Source of the DNA: Eublepharis macularius
Taxonomy: Eukaryota > Chordata > Lepidosauria > Squamata > Eublepharidae
DNA: 64,000 bases
Direction of reading: 5' to 3'
NCBI RefSeq assembly: GCF_028583425.1
Contig: NC_072793.1
Coordinates: forward strand, 102,285,689 to 102,349,688
Numbering within the stretch: position 1 is the first letter of the stretch; the number at the start of each line of letters is the position of its first letter. Under the pieces are notes generated by a model. That model was not told where the DNA came from and ran no database searches. It worked only from the letters and a program-made list of their open reading frames with translations. The position numbers and the translations under genes are program-made. Of this stretch, positions 1 to 9,747 are shown in pieces.

Positions 1-1692
1 CCCCAAGCTGGTTCTGAAGAACATCAGTTCTTTTTCGTGGGTGGATGGTGAAGGTGGGTTGGACTGTGCCTAGTTAAGTGGCGGTGTTGGGGAGTGTGCT
101 TTGAGTTTTCTAGGCGGTAGTTACCTTTAACTGAGGAGTGTGGGGGTGAATGTAGAGTCTGGGGTCATTTATTTCTCCCTTTGATGGGTTTAAATGCATT
201 TTTTAAAGGAACCTGTGTTTCTAAATCAGGGCATTGCGGAGTATTGGAACCTGCATATACTGTCACTGAAGATCAAGATTTGCCTTCACATTTAAACATG
301 TTGGAAAACCCTGCAAGTACTTGACAGCAGTGTCTGAATTGAATGTGCACTAGCTTCTATTTTTGGATCGCTAGTAGTATTTTTAATCTTGCTTTCAGTC
401 ATTTTGACTTTAAAAAGATGACATGATGGTAGTCTTGGGGGATTCTTAAATAATGGAGTGTAGGGGTACATGTAAGTGAAAGCAGAGGGAAATATGTGTG
501 GTTATCAGAAATGGTACAAGAGTAGAATACATTTGAACTACAAGTAGAAGTCTCAGGAGAAATTTTTGACAGCTGATGTTGTGTAGTGTTTAGTGTCGGA
601 TGAGTATATGTGAGGCCCAGGTTTGAATCCCCACTTTGCCATGGAAACTTGCTAGGTGACGTTGGGCCAGATATGCAGTCTCAGCCTCACCTAACTCATG
701 GGGTTGTTTGGGGGATGAAATGGCAGAGGGGAGAATAATTTAAGCCACCTTGGGTGTCCAGTGGGGAGAAAGGTGGGGTATAAATGAAATAAATAATGAA
801 AGCACCTAATTAGTATTTGGTGGCATCAGTCTATAGTATTTTTTTTTAATAAGTAACAAAGAATGAGTAAAAAGTATGAAGTAAAAGTGGTTGAGATAAG
901 GCAACTTTGTATAATATGTTTATGCTTTATGCTTGTGATGCACTGATCTCAGGCATACGTTCAATGAGCTCATTGTGCATCTGGTTCCATAATGTTAGGT
1001 TTACTTCTTACTTGCTACGTGCTACTTTTGAAAGGATCTGAGAGAAAAATATGGGATTTTATCATCTGTATAGGGTGAGCAATGTAAAACAACTCTCCTT
1101 TTCTTATTGGGGGAAAAGGAACTGTCCAAAATCCCAAATTACATGCCCTCCTCCTGTTTGCCCTCAAGAGTTCTGAACTGCACCCTCTTTTGGAGCTGTG
1201 TGGCCCTGTTAAGAATCACTGTGTTAGAAGATAGCATGATATTGTGTGGCTCTTAAATATCATGTATGATTATTGTCCTCTGTCAGGTACAAAATAGTAT
1301 CATTAGATTAGAAAGCATATGTTCTTGGGTTGTTCTCTCATATTTGGGCATCTGTATCATATTATAGTACTAAGACCCAGCTGGAATGATTTGGTGATGA
1401 CAGTTGTCATAAATGCAATATGATACTGCTGGCAGTGAAGTTAAAAGTAAAAAAATGTAATAGTTAAGGTTTCTGTTTTAGTTGTCTCCTTTCCCTGTTG
1501 AAGTTAATCTAGAAAACACTTTCTCTGAACCAATTTTTGGCATTAAACAAAGAATACTAGGGCTGTGAATGATTACTACATCCTAGTGAATGTGATGCGT
1601 TTGTCTTTACACCTGAAAGGATATTTTTCTACAGTTTTGCTGTTAAATGCCTGGATTACTCTGGCTATCTTGTGTACATTTTTTTAGAATAA
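1..1692 (+). other. WDR82 intron 1, left part
   Basis: AT-rich sequence with no reading frame resembling a known protein. WDR82 exon 1, which should encode residues 1-53 plus two bases of codon 54, was not found here or anywhere before 20173, so this is read as intron 1 with exon 1 off the left edge. The only recognised insertion is a SINE at about 578-798. Confidence 0.6.
578..798 (+). repeat. tRNA-derived SINE, decayed
   Basis: The stretch has the layout of a tRNA-derived SINE: an A-box-like segment near 580, a B-box-like GGTTTGAATCC near 623, the body phrase around GACGTTGGGCCAG, and an end reading GGGGTATAAATGAAATAAAT. It lies in WDR82 intron 1. The subfamily is not assigned. Confidence 0.6.
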
Positions 1693-1697
1693 GTCCC

Positions 1698-2456
1698 TGT
1701 AATGATTCCAAGTAAATGTGTGCATGTGTCTTTAAATGCTTAGTTTGAGCTAGGTGAAGAGTGGGGGTGAGAGAGGGAAGAGTGAGTGATGTGATTGGTT
1801 GATGACTGAGAGTGTGGGCGGAGTGAATGCAGTTTAGTCTGACAGTGCAGAGAGAAAGGTTTCAGTCAGAAGAAAGCAGGCTAGCTGTGTGCTGCCTGAG
1901 TATACTGAAGTATTTATGACAGAAATATAACCTGGGTGGAACCTGAACTGAGCATGTTTGTGAAAGGACACTCAGTCAGGGAAAGAGAGGCCAGCTGTGT
2001 GCTGCCTGAGCAGGTTTAATATTTTTGTGAATGGGAGTCAGAGAAAGAGGGGCTAGCTGTGTGCTGCCTATATTTGAAGTATTTGTGAGAGAACTATTGA
2101 GTCTAGTGAAGGAGGCTAACTGTGTGTGAAGCCTTAGAAGAGATCTGTGTGAATGAGTTTATAGGAAGTAACTTTAAGAACTAAGAACTACTTTTATGAA
2201 ACTAATACGCTTCTTGAAAAATAAACATTTATTTTGTTTTGTTATATCCCCGTGTAGCTGTCGTTGCTATATCCCATTCATATCCTCAGGGCCACATAGA
2301 ACCACGAAGGAGCCTGACGCTTAAACACGTTACCAAAGGGGAAATTTGAATAAAATATTTTGGAATAATATATTCCTGGTGGCAGCAAACTACCCAGAGG
2401 GTGTAAGGGGAAGATTAAAAGGAAAATCTACCCCAAAGAAAGTACATGTCATAACA
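1698..2456 (+). repeat. First LTR of tandem element
   Basis: 759 bp with TG...CA ends. A motif close to CTAGCTGTGTGCTGCCT recurs near 1881, 1991 and 2053, with a degenerate fourth copy near 2114, like repeated enhancer units. AATAAA at 2220-2225 is a plausible LTR poly(A) signal. I saw no difference from the middle LTR. Confidence 0.9.
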
Positions 2457-2458
2457 AG

Positions 2459-2478
2459 TGGAGGCATAGCGGTGGGAT
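2459..2478 (+). promoter_or_regulatory. Probable primer binding site
   Basis: Two bases after the LTR end comes TGGAGGCATAGCGGTGGGAT, beginning with the TGG that pairs with a tRNA CCA end. The first eight bases fit a tRNA ending TGCCTCCA, as some threonine tRNAs do; beyond that the match is imperfect. The tRNA identity is a guess. The equivalent site of the second unit is 6471-6490. Confidence 0.55.
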
Positions 2479-2511
2479 CTCAAACATCCTGAGGAGAAGA
2501 AAATATTTTAA

Positions 2512-2748
2512 GTGGGATATAATAGCCTGGGAGGAGGGAATATTCTGAGAGAAGGCATTCTGAGGGGACAGATAGCCAAAGAGACAGAGTGTTCAGTTAA
2601 ATCCTATGAGGAATATAGAACTGTTATAAAGGAAAGACACAGAAGAACTAGTAGGATTTATAAGAGTGAACATAATCTGGTGAAGTTTAGTAAAATTGTA
2701 GAAGGAATTACAAGTAAGAGAGAGAAATGGCAGAGTTTATGGGGATGA
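2512..2748 (+). CDS. Small leader ORF in retroelement, uncertain
   Basis: A 78-codon frame, basic and rich in K, R and E, lies between the primer binding site and gag and overlaps the gag start by about 20 bases in another frame. It resembles no family I know and may be non-coding leader. An identical copy lies at 6524-6760, but since the two units are duplicates this does not show selection. Confidence 0.25.
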   Translation: MGYNSLGGGNILREGILRGQIAKETECSVKSYEEYRTVIKERHRRTSRIYKSEHNLVKFSKIVEGITSKREKWQSLWG

Positions 2749-3419
2749 AAAAGGAGGCTCTGATTCAGAAATGCAGTGAGTTAAATTTACTTCATGAGGG
2801 GAAAAGTGTAGAAGAACTGAGAGTTATACTAATACAAAGCAGTGTGGAGCCTAGGAGTACTGCATCTGAGAGAAACCGTGAGGGAATGTATAATCCTAGT
2901 CCAGAATATTTAGAGTTTCTAAGAGAAAAAAACCAGTTTGAGAAGGAAAAGTTGAAAGTTGATGCAGAACAAAAACAGTTTGAATGGGAAAAGCTGAAAG
3001 TTGATGCAGAACAAAAACAGTTTGAGAGGGAAAAGTGGAAAGCTGAAATGGAACTTAGAGTTCAAGAGATGGAAAGACACACCAGTTTGGAAGCAGAAAG
3101 ATTACAATTAGAAAGAGAGAGACTTAAGAATGGGGACAAAAAGGAGGGAAACTCTGAACCCAGAGCTGATTTACCTCGAGTTACCCCAAAAGATTTTATG
3201 GTGTATGTGTCAGGAGAAGATCCACAAATTTTCCTGTCCACTTTTGAGCGATCTGTTCAGAACTGGGAAATACCAGAGACACAATATATGAAGTATTTAC
3301 CCAGCTTAATTAGAGGGGAATTGGCTGAGATCTACAACACATTTCCCTCAGTTAAACCTGTTGTTTATGCTGAATACAAAGAGGCAGTATATGACAGATT
3401 TAGGCTAGGTGCTGATTAG
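2727..3419 (+). CDS. Gag, N-terminal part (unit 1)
   Basis: 230 codons from ATG to an in-frame TAG. Residues about 65-135 form a highly charged helix with a near-exact internal duplication around KLKVDAEQKQFE, likely a coiled coil. The C-terminal part (about 150-230) resembles the N-terminal capsid region of Ty3/gypsy Gags, with aromatic and leucine-rich helices. The TAG at 3417-3419 interrupts the capsid just before the SCAN-like C-terminal domain, and the frame continues open after it. Ty3/gypsy Gag normally runs through in one frame, so this stop is either a mutation or a readthrough site. Confidence 0.75.
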   Translation: MAEFMGMKKEALIQKCSELNLLHEGKSVEELRVILIQSSVEPRSTASERNREGMYNPSPEYLEFLREKNQFEKEKLKVDAEQKQFEWEKLKVDAEQKQFEREKWKAEMELRVQEMERHTSLEAERLQLERERLKNGDKKEGNSEPRADLPRVTPKDFMVYVSGEDPQIFLSTFERSVQNWEIPETQYMKYLPSLIRGELAEIYNTFPSVKPVVYAEYKEAVYDRFRLGAD

Positions 3420-4961
3420 TTCAGAAAGAAGTTTAGAAGCCTAGTGCCTCAGAAAGAGAAGTCATTTAAGTCTTTTAGTGCCAAACTGACAGACTATTTT
3501 GATAAATGGATTTCATCTGCCAAAGCTAACTCTAAAGAGGGAATAAGGGATTTAATGATTTTGGATCAGTTTTTATTTCAACTTCCTTCAGAGATCAGAC
3601 TTCTGGTTAAAAATAAACTTCCAGAGAATATCAACCAAGCATCAGAGTGGGCAGATAGATTAACACTTAATAGAGGAGGATGGGATTGCCGTGAAAAGAA
3701 AGACTATTCTTATAAACCAGAGTTTAAATCAAGTAAAGGACAAGAGGGAGAAAAGAAAGGAACATATGAGAGAGCTGAGATGATAAAAAGTCGGGATAAA
3801 AATATAGAAAGAAACCAAGATGGATACTGGAATGATAGAAGATGTTTTGTATGTGGTCTGAAAGGGCATTTAGCTTACAAATGTCTAAAGAACCAACCCA
3901 AGCAAACAACGCTTGAGCATGTAAGGAGGGTCACTGGAACTGACTCAGATGATCAGAGTGATGAAGATGATAGAAACTCCAAAAGCTCAACAAACACAAA
4001 TGAAACACCCAGTAAGAACACTGCCTTACACATAAACACTGAAGAAACAGTCTACTTGTGTGGGGTAAAGACAGATAAGGTTGCTCAGGGTACTGAACTG
4101 AGAGAGGTGGTACAAATAAATGGGAGAGATACTTTAGCCATTCTAGACACAGGAGCCTCAGTAACACTGGTCAGGGAGGATTTTGTTGATAAGAAAAACC
4201 TGATTCCAGATAAACAGATATCCTTGCAAGATGTGTGGGGAAATTCTAAAAGAGTGCCACTAGCACGGCTAAAAATTAACTGGAGAGGAAAGGAAGAATA
4301 TTTTCCTGTAGCAGTTATTAAAGAACAGAAAATACCAGTAGTATTGGGAAGAGATGTAATGGGAGCAAAGGCAAGAATTCAAATACGCACTGACTCTAAT
4401 GATTTGCTACAAGTTGAAGCCAGGGGAGCAGAAGACAAGCCCCTAGGTATCCTAGCAACAGACACAATTGATACATTGCAGGAGGGAAAAAGAAAGAGAC
4501 AAACTCCTGTTAGTATTACTGCTGAAATGTCCCAAGAAAAAGGAAGAGGCATAAATAAAAACCCTGAGGAGTTTAAAAAAGAAATTATGAAGGATCCTGA
4601 GTTAAAGGACGTAAGAGAGGAGGCCAGGCAGAATGAGATGAATGCAGAAACAAACATTTTTGCATGGGGAAATGAGTTGTTACAGAAAAGGGTTACTAAC
4701 CTAAAGCTAATTTGTGAAAAAATAGATACGTCAGAGCAAGAAAACTCTTATCTGGATATAGAAAATAGAATGCCGAAAAAGACTCTAACTAGCCAGAGAA
4801 ACCTCAGATTTCAACTAGAGTCCTTAGAGAAACAGAATACACAAATTGATGAAGAGAATTTAGAACTCAGAACAGTTGAATCTTTGAAGAGTATGAACCT
4901 CAAGATGACTCAGTTACAATTAGAAAACAAAGAACTAGAAAGTGAGAAACAACAGCTTTAG
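3420..4961 (+). CDS. Gag C-terminal, zinc knuckle and retropepsin (unit 1)
   Basis: This frame is continuous with the Gag frame after the TAG and has no ATG at its beginning (the first usable Met lies in the SCAN-like helix), so it probably belonged to one Gag-Pro polyprotein. In order it shows a SCAN-like capsid C-terminal domain (MILDQFLFQLPSEIR), a CCHC knuckle (C-x2-C-x4-H-x4-C, bases about 3844-3885), an acidic/Ser-Asn linker, and an aspartic protease with DTGAS near 4147 and the C-terminal VVLGRD near 4342. The last 100 or so residues are predicted coiled coil. It ends at TAG 4959-4961, again followed by the same open frame. No RT follows. Confidence 0.8.
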   Translation, partial: FRKKFRSLVPQKEKSFKSFSAKLTDYFDKWISSAKANSKEGIRDLMILDQFLFQLPSEIRLLVKNKLPENINQASEWADRLTLNRGGWDCREKKDYSYKPEFKSSKGQEGEKKGTYERAEMIKSRDKNIERNQDGYWNDRRCFVCGLKGHLAYKCLKNQPKQTTLEHVRRVTGTDSDDQSDEDDRNSKSSTNTNETPSKNTALHINTEETVYLCGVKTDKVAQGTELREVVQINGRDTLAILDTGASVTLVREDFVDKKNLIPDKQISLQDVWGNSKRVPLARLKINWRGKEEYFPVAVIKEQKIPVVLGRDVMGAKARIQIRTDSNDLLQVEARGAEDKPLGILATDTIDTLQEGKRKRQTPVSITAEMSQEKGRGINKNPEEFKKEIMKDPELKDVREEARQNEMNAETNIFAWGNELLQKRVTNLKLICEKIDTSEQENSYLDIENRMPKKTLTSQRNLRFQLESLEKQNTQIDEENLELRTVESLKSMNLKMTQLQLENKELESEKQQL

Positions 4962-4976
4962 AAAAGTCTAGAGCTT

Positions 4977-5489
4977 ATGAAAACCTCTTTTAAGAAGGCT
5001 AAACATTTAGAAGTCAGTCACCAAAGTTTGGATATAGAAAACCAAAGGCTGCAGAAAGTCCTAGAAAACAGCAACAAAAAAATGCAGCATTTAGAAATGG
5101 TGATTTATTTTGCCGTTATTGCCTTTTTAATTGTCTTTCTACTAACGTACAGAAGCTATCAGTCAATTAGAAACAGACTTTATGTTGGAGGAGAGAAGCA
5201 ACTTGATAGTAAAGTTGCTGAACTGATTGAAGACAAATGGAAAGTACTAGAAAAGCTCAGCATGTGCAAAAAACAGTATAAAGAGTTAGGAAACGTCTTG
5301 AAGGATGCTAGCCTTTTAAATGAGTCACCCAGTGCATCAAACATGAAGAGAGCATGTAAAGAACTGAGCTCAAACCCTGTTCGCAAGAAAGAAATAGACT
5401 GTTTAGGAAAGAACAGAATATTGATAGAGAAACAACCAGAAGAAGCAAACAACGACCTAGTAGAGAAGGCCAAAGCCGAGATGACCTGA
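4977..5489 (+). CDS. MIA2/cTAGE5-like coiled coil and membrane protein, captured fragment (unit 1)
   Basis: 170 codons from ATG, in frame with Gag-Pro. Residues 1-40 are coiled coil, 41-58 a hydrophobic membrane segment (MVIYFAVIAFLIVFLLTY), and 59-170 a charged coiled coil. From the membrane segment on it resembles host MIA2/cTAGE5 of the TANGO1 family, which organises ER exit sites: an aromatic/RS stretch, then RNRLYVGGEKQL, then LIEDKWKVLEKLS, and a distal CKEL...KEIDCLGK block. These follow one another with the spacing I remember for the host protein. It is not a known retroviral product, so capture of host sequence is the best explanation. A general coiled-coil resemblance remains possible for residues 1-40. 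The frame ends at TGA 5487-5489. Confidence 0.65.
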   Translation: MKTSFKKAKHLEVSHQSLDIENQRLQKVLENSNKKMQHLEMVIYFAVIAFLIVFLLTYRSYQSIRNRLYVGGEKQLDSKVAELIEDKWKVLEKLSMCKKQYKELGNVLKDASLLNESPSASNMKRACKELSSNPVRKKEIDCLGKNRILIEKQPEEANNDLVEKAKAEMT

Positions 5490-5688
5490 GCCCAGCAGTG
5501 GAGCATCCCAGAGAGCGAGATGACACCCCAGTAGAGGAGGAACGCAAGTTAAAGAAACCCAAGTCTTTAAACCAAAAACCACAGAAGAGTGAGAAGTGGA
5601 CTTAACTGGAACTGCAGAGACAATAAAACATTCCCTAAGCCGGAGAAAGCTGCACACAACTCTTCTAAAAAAGAGATGTGTTCCGCTT

Positions 5689-5709
5689 AAGGAGAAGGGC
5701 GGGGGGATT
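5689..5709 (+). promoter_or_regulatory. Polypurine tract of unit 1
   Basis: A purine run (AAGGAGAAGGGCGGGGGGA followed by TT) directly precedes the middle LTR, as expected for the plus-strand primer. The same tract precedes the third LTR at 9727-9747. Confidence 0.8.
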
Positions 5710-6468
5710 TGTAATGATTCCAAGTAAATGTGTGCATGTGTCTTTAAATGCTTAGTTTGAGCTAGGTGAAGAGTGGGGGTGAGAGAGGGAAGAGTGAGTG
5801 ATGTGATTGGTTGATGACTGAGAGTGTGGGCGGAGTGAATGCAGTTTAGTCTGACAGTGCAGAGAGAAAGGTTTCAGTCAGAAGAAAGCAGGCTAGCTGT
5901 GTGCTGCCTGAGTATACTGAAGTATTTATGACAGAAATATAACCTGGGTGGAACCTGAACTGAGCATGTTTGTGAAAGGACACTCAGTCAGGGAAAGAGA
6001 GGCCAGCTGTGTGCTGCCTGAGCAGGTTTAATATTTTTGTGAATGGGAGTCAGAGAAAGAGGGGCTAGCTGTGTGCTGCCTATATTTGAAGTATTTGTGA
6101 GAGAACTATTGAGTCTAGTGAAGGAGGCTAACTGTGTGTGAAGCCTTAGAAGAGATCTGTGTGAATGAGTTTATAGGAAGTAACTTTAAGAACTAAGAAC
6201 TACTTTTATGAAACTAATACGCTTCTTGAAAAATAAACATTTATTTTGTTTTGTTATATCCCCGTGTAGCTGTCGTTGCTATATCCCATTCATATCCTCA
6301 GGGCCACATAGAACCACGAAGGAGCCTGACGCTTAAACACGTTACCAAAGGGGAAATTTGAATAAAATATTTTGGAATAATATATTCCTGGTGGCAGCAA
6401 ACTACCCAGAGGGTGTAAGGGGAAGATTAAAAGGAAAATCTACCCCAAAGAAAGTACATGTCATAACA
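5710..6468 (+). repeat. Middle LTR of tandem element
   Basis: 759 bp, with no difference from the first LTR that I noticed. It has no target-site duplication of its own and serves both as 3' LTR of unit 1 and 5' LTR of unit 2. The AATAAA is at 6232-6237. Confidence 0.9.
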
Positions 6469-6738
6469 AGTGGAGGCATAGCGGTGGGATCTCAAACATC
6501 CTGAGGAGAAGAAAATATTTTAAGTGGGATATAATAGCCTGGGAGGAGGGAATATTCTGAGAGAAGGCATTCTGAGGGGACAGATAGCCAAAGAGACAGA
6601 GTGTTCAGTTAAATCCTATGAGGAATATAGAACTGTTATAAAGGAAAGACACAGAAGAACTAGTAGGATTTATAAGAGTGAACATAATCTGGTGAAGTTT
6701 AGTAAAATTGTAGAAGGAATTACAAGTAAGAGAGAGAA

Positions 6739-7431
6739 ATGGCAGAGTTTATGGGGATGAAAAAGGAGGCTCTGATTCAGAAATGCAGTGAGTTAAATTT
6801 ACTTCATGAGGGGAAAAGTGTAGAAGAACTGAGAGTTATACTAATACAAAGCAGTGTGGAGCCTAGGAGTACTGCATCTGAGAGAAACCGTGAGGGAATG
6901 TATAATCCTAGTCCAGAATATTTAGAGTTTCTAAGAGAAAAAAACCAGTTTGAGAAGGAAAAGTTGAAAGTTGATGCAGAACAAAAACAGTTTGAATGGG
7001 AAAAGCTGAAAGTTGATGCAGAACAAAAACAGTTTGAGAGGGAAAAGTGGAAAGCTGAAATGGAACTTAGAGTTCAAGAGATGGAAAGACACACCAGTTT
7101 GGAAGCAGAAAGATTACAATTAGAAAGAGAGAGACTTAAGAATGGGGACAAAAAGGAGGGAAACTCTGAACCCAGAGCTGATTTACCTCGAGTTACCCCA
7201 AAAGATTTTATGGTGTATGTGTCAGGAGAAGATCCACAAATTTTCCTGTCCACTTTTGAGCGATCTGTTCAGAACTGGGAAATACCAGAGACACAATATA
7301 TGAAGTATTTACCCAGCTTAATTAGAGGGGAATTGGCTGAGATCTACAACACATTTCCCTCAGTTAAACCTGTTGTTTATGCTGAATACAAAGAGGCAGT
7401 ATATGACAGATTTAGGCTAGGTGCTGATTAG
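6739..7431 (+). CDS. Gag, N-terminal part (unit 2)
   Basis: The translation is identical to the unit 1 Gag N-terminal frame, including the in-frame TAG at 7429-7431. The identity points to very recent duplication. Confidence 0.75.
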   Translation: MAEFMGMKKEALIQKCSELNLLHEGKSVEELRVILIQSSVEPRSTASERNREGMYNPSPEYLEFLREKNQFEKEKLKVDAEQKQFEWEKLKVDAEQKQFEREKWKAEMELRVQEMERHTSLEAERLQLERERLKNGDKKEGNSEPRADLPRVTPKDFMVYVSGEDPQIFLSTFERSVQNWEIPETQYMKYLPSLIRGELAEIYNTFPSVKPVVYAEYKEAVYDRFRLGAD

Positions 7432-8973
7432 TTCAGAAAGAAGTTTAGAAGCCTAGTGCCTCAGAAAGAGAAGTCATTTAAGTCTTTTAGTGCCAAACTG
7501 ACAGACTATTTTGATAAATGGATTTCATCTGCCAAAGCTAACTCTAAAGAGGGAATAAGGGATTTAATGATTTTGGATCAGTTTTTATTTCAACTTCCTT
7601 CAGAGATCAGACTTCTGGTTAAAAATAAACTTCCAGAGAATATCAACCAAGCATCAGAGTGGGCAGATAGATTAACACTTAATAGAGGAGGATGGGATTG
7701 CCGTGAAAAGAAAGACTATTCTTATAAACCAGAGTTTAAATCAAGTAAAGGACAAGAGGGAGAAAAGAAAGGAACATATGAGAGAGCTGAGATGATAAAA
7801 AGTCGGGATAAAAATATAGAAAGAAACCAAGATGGATACTGGAATGATAGAAGATGTTTTGTATGTGGTCTGAAAGGGCATTTAGCTTACAAATGTCTAA
7901 AGAACCAACCCAAGCAAACAACGCTTGAGCATGTAAGGAGGGTCACTGGAACTGACTCAGATGATCAGAGTGATGAAGATGATAGAAACTCCAAAAGCTC
8001 AACAAACACAAATGAAACACCCAGTAAGAACACTGCCTTACACATAAACACTGAAGAAACAGTCTACTTGTGTGGGGTAAAGACAGATAAGGTTGCTCAG
8101 GGTACTGAACTGAGAGAGGTGGTACAAATAAATGGGAGAGATACTTTAGCCATTCTAGACACAGGAGCCTCAGTAACACTGGTCAGGGAGGATTTTGTTG
8201 ATAAGAAAAACCTGATTCCAGATAAACAGATATCCTTGCAAGATGTGTGGGGAAATTCTAAAAGAGTGCCACTAGCACGGCTAAAAATTAACTGGAGAGG
8301 AAAGGAAGAATATTTTCCTGTAGCAGTTATTAAAGAACAGAAAATACCAGTAGTATTGGGAAGAGATGTAATGGGAGCAAAGGCAAGAATTCAAATACGC
8401 ACTGACTCTAATGATTTGCTACAAGTTGAAGCCAGGGGAGCAGAAGACAAGCCCCTAGGTATCCTAGCAACAGACACAATTGATACATTGCAGGAGGGAA
8501 AAAGAAAGAGACAAACTCCTGTTAGTATTACTGCTGAAATGTCCCAAGAAAAAGGAAGAGGCATAAATAAAAACCCTGAGGAGTTTAAAAAAGAAATTAT
8601 GAAGGATCCTGAGTTAAAGGACGTAAGAGAGGAGGCCAGGCAGAATGAGATGAATGCAGAAACAAACATTTTTGCATGGGGAAATGAGTTGTTACAGAAA
8701 AGGGTTACTAACCTAAAGCTAATTTGTGAAAAAATAGATACGTCAGAGCAAGAAAACTCTTATCTGGATATAGAAAATAGAATGCCGAAAAAGACTCTAA
8801 CTAGCCAGAGAAACCTCAGATTTCAACTAGAGTCCTTAGAGAAACAGAATACACAAATTGATGAAGAGAATTTAGAACTCAGAACAGTTGAATCTTTGAA
8901 GAGTATGAACCTCAAGATGACTCAGTTACAATTAGAAAACAAAGAACTAGAAAGTGAGAAACAACAGCTTTAG
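7432..8973 (+). CDS. Gag C-terminal, zinc knuckle and retropepsin (unit 2)
   Basis: Identical in translation to the unit 1 frame: SCAN-like helix, CCHC knuckle (about 7856-7897), protease DTGAS (about 8159), VVLGRD and the terminal coiled coil. The second in-frame TAG is at 8971-8973. Confidence 0.8.
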   Translation, partial: FRKKFRSLVPQKEKSFKSFSAKLTDYFDKWISSAKANSKEGIRDLMILDQFLFQLPSEIRLLVKNKLPENINQASEWADRLTLNRGGWDCREKKDYSYKPEFKSSKGQEGEKKGTYERAEMIKSRDKNIERNQDGYWNDRRCFVCGLKGHLAYKCLKNQPKQTTLEHVRRVTGTDSDDQSDEDDRNSKSSTNTNETPSKNTALHINTEETVYLCGVKTDKVAQGTELREVVQINGRDTLAILDTGASVTLVREDFVDKKNLIPDKQISLQDVWGNSKRVPLARLKINWRGKEEYFPVAVIKEQKIPVVLGRDVMGAKARIQIRTDSNDLLQVEARGAEDKPLGILATDTIDTLQEGKRKRQTPVSITAEMSQEKGRGINKNPEEFKKEIMKDPELKDVREEARQNEMNAETNIFAWGNELLQKRVTNLKLICEKIDTSEQENSYLDIENRMPKKTLTSQRNLRFQLESLEKQNTQIDEENLELRTVESLKSMNLKMTQLQLENKELESEKQQL

Positions 8974-8988
8974 AAAAGTCTAGAGCTT

Positions 8989-9396
8989 ATGAAAACCTCT
9001 TTTAAGAAGGCTAAACATTTAGAAGTCAGTCACCAAAGTTTGGATATAGAAAACCAAAGGCTGCAGAAAGTCCTAGAAAACAGCAACAAAAAAATGCAGC
9101 ATTTAGAAATGGTGATTTATTTTGCCGTTATTGCCTTTTTAATTGTCTTTCTACTAACGTACAGAAGCTATCAGTCAATTAGAAACAGACTTTATGTTGG
9201 AGGAGAGAAGCAACTTGATAGTAAAGTTGCTGAACTGATTGAAGACAAATGGAAAGTACTAGAAAAGCTCAGCATGTGCAAAAAACAGTATAAAGAGTTA
9301 GGAAACTTCTTGAAGGATGCTAGCCTTTTAAATGAGTCACCCAGTGCATCAAACATGAAGAGAGCATGTAAAGAACTGTTCGCAAGAAAGAAATAG
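8989..9396 (+). pseudogene. MIA2/cTAGE5-like fragment, truncated copy (unit 2)
   Basis: Matches the unit 1 copy through the coiled coil and membrane segment, then has one Val-to-Phe change near codon 107. A 13-bp deletion (after about 9378, against 5367-5379) shifts the frame, so the product ends after 135 residues with the distal block lost. Downstream, a 39-bp segment around 9476-9514 is present in an extra tandem copy, and several substitutions follow up to the third LTR. Confidence 0.7.
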
Positions 9397-9747
9397 ACTG
9401 TTTAGGAAAGAACAGAATATTGGCAGAGAAACAACCAGAAGAAGCAAACAACAACCTAGTAGAGAAGGCCAAAGCTGAGATAACCTCAGCCCAGCAGTGG
9501 AACATCCCAGAGAGCGAGATGACCTCAGCCCAGCAGTGGAGCATCCCAGAGAGGAAGATGACACCCCAGCAGAGGAGGAACGCAAGTTAAAGAAACCCAA
9601 GACTTTAAACCAAAAACCACAGAAGAGTGAGAGGTGGACTTAACTGGAACTGCAGAGACAATAAAACATTCCCTAAGCCGGAGAAAGCTGCACACAACTC
9701 TTCTGAAAAAGAGATGTGTTCCGCTTAAGGAGAAGGGCGGGGGGATT

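Noticed and set aside
2457-9747. Search for RT, RNase H, integrase or envelope in the tandem element
   Set aside because: No YxDD, HHCC or DDE signature in any frame; the hydrophobic segment in the last frame lacks a signal peptide or ectodomain and fits MIA2-like sequence, not an envelope.
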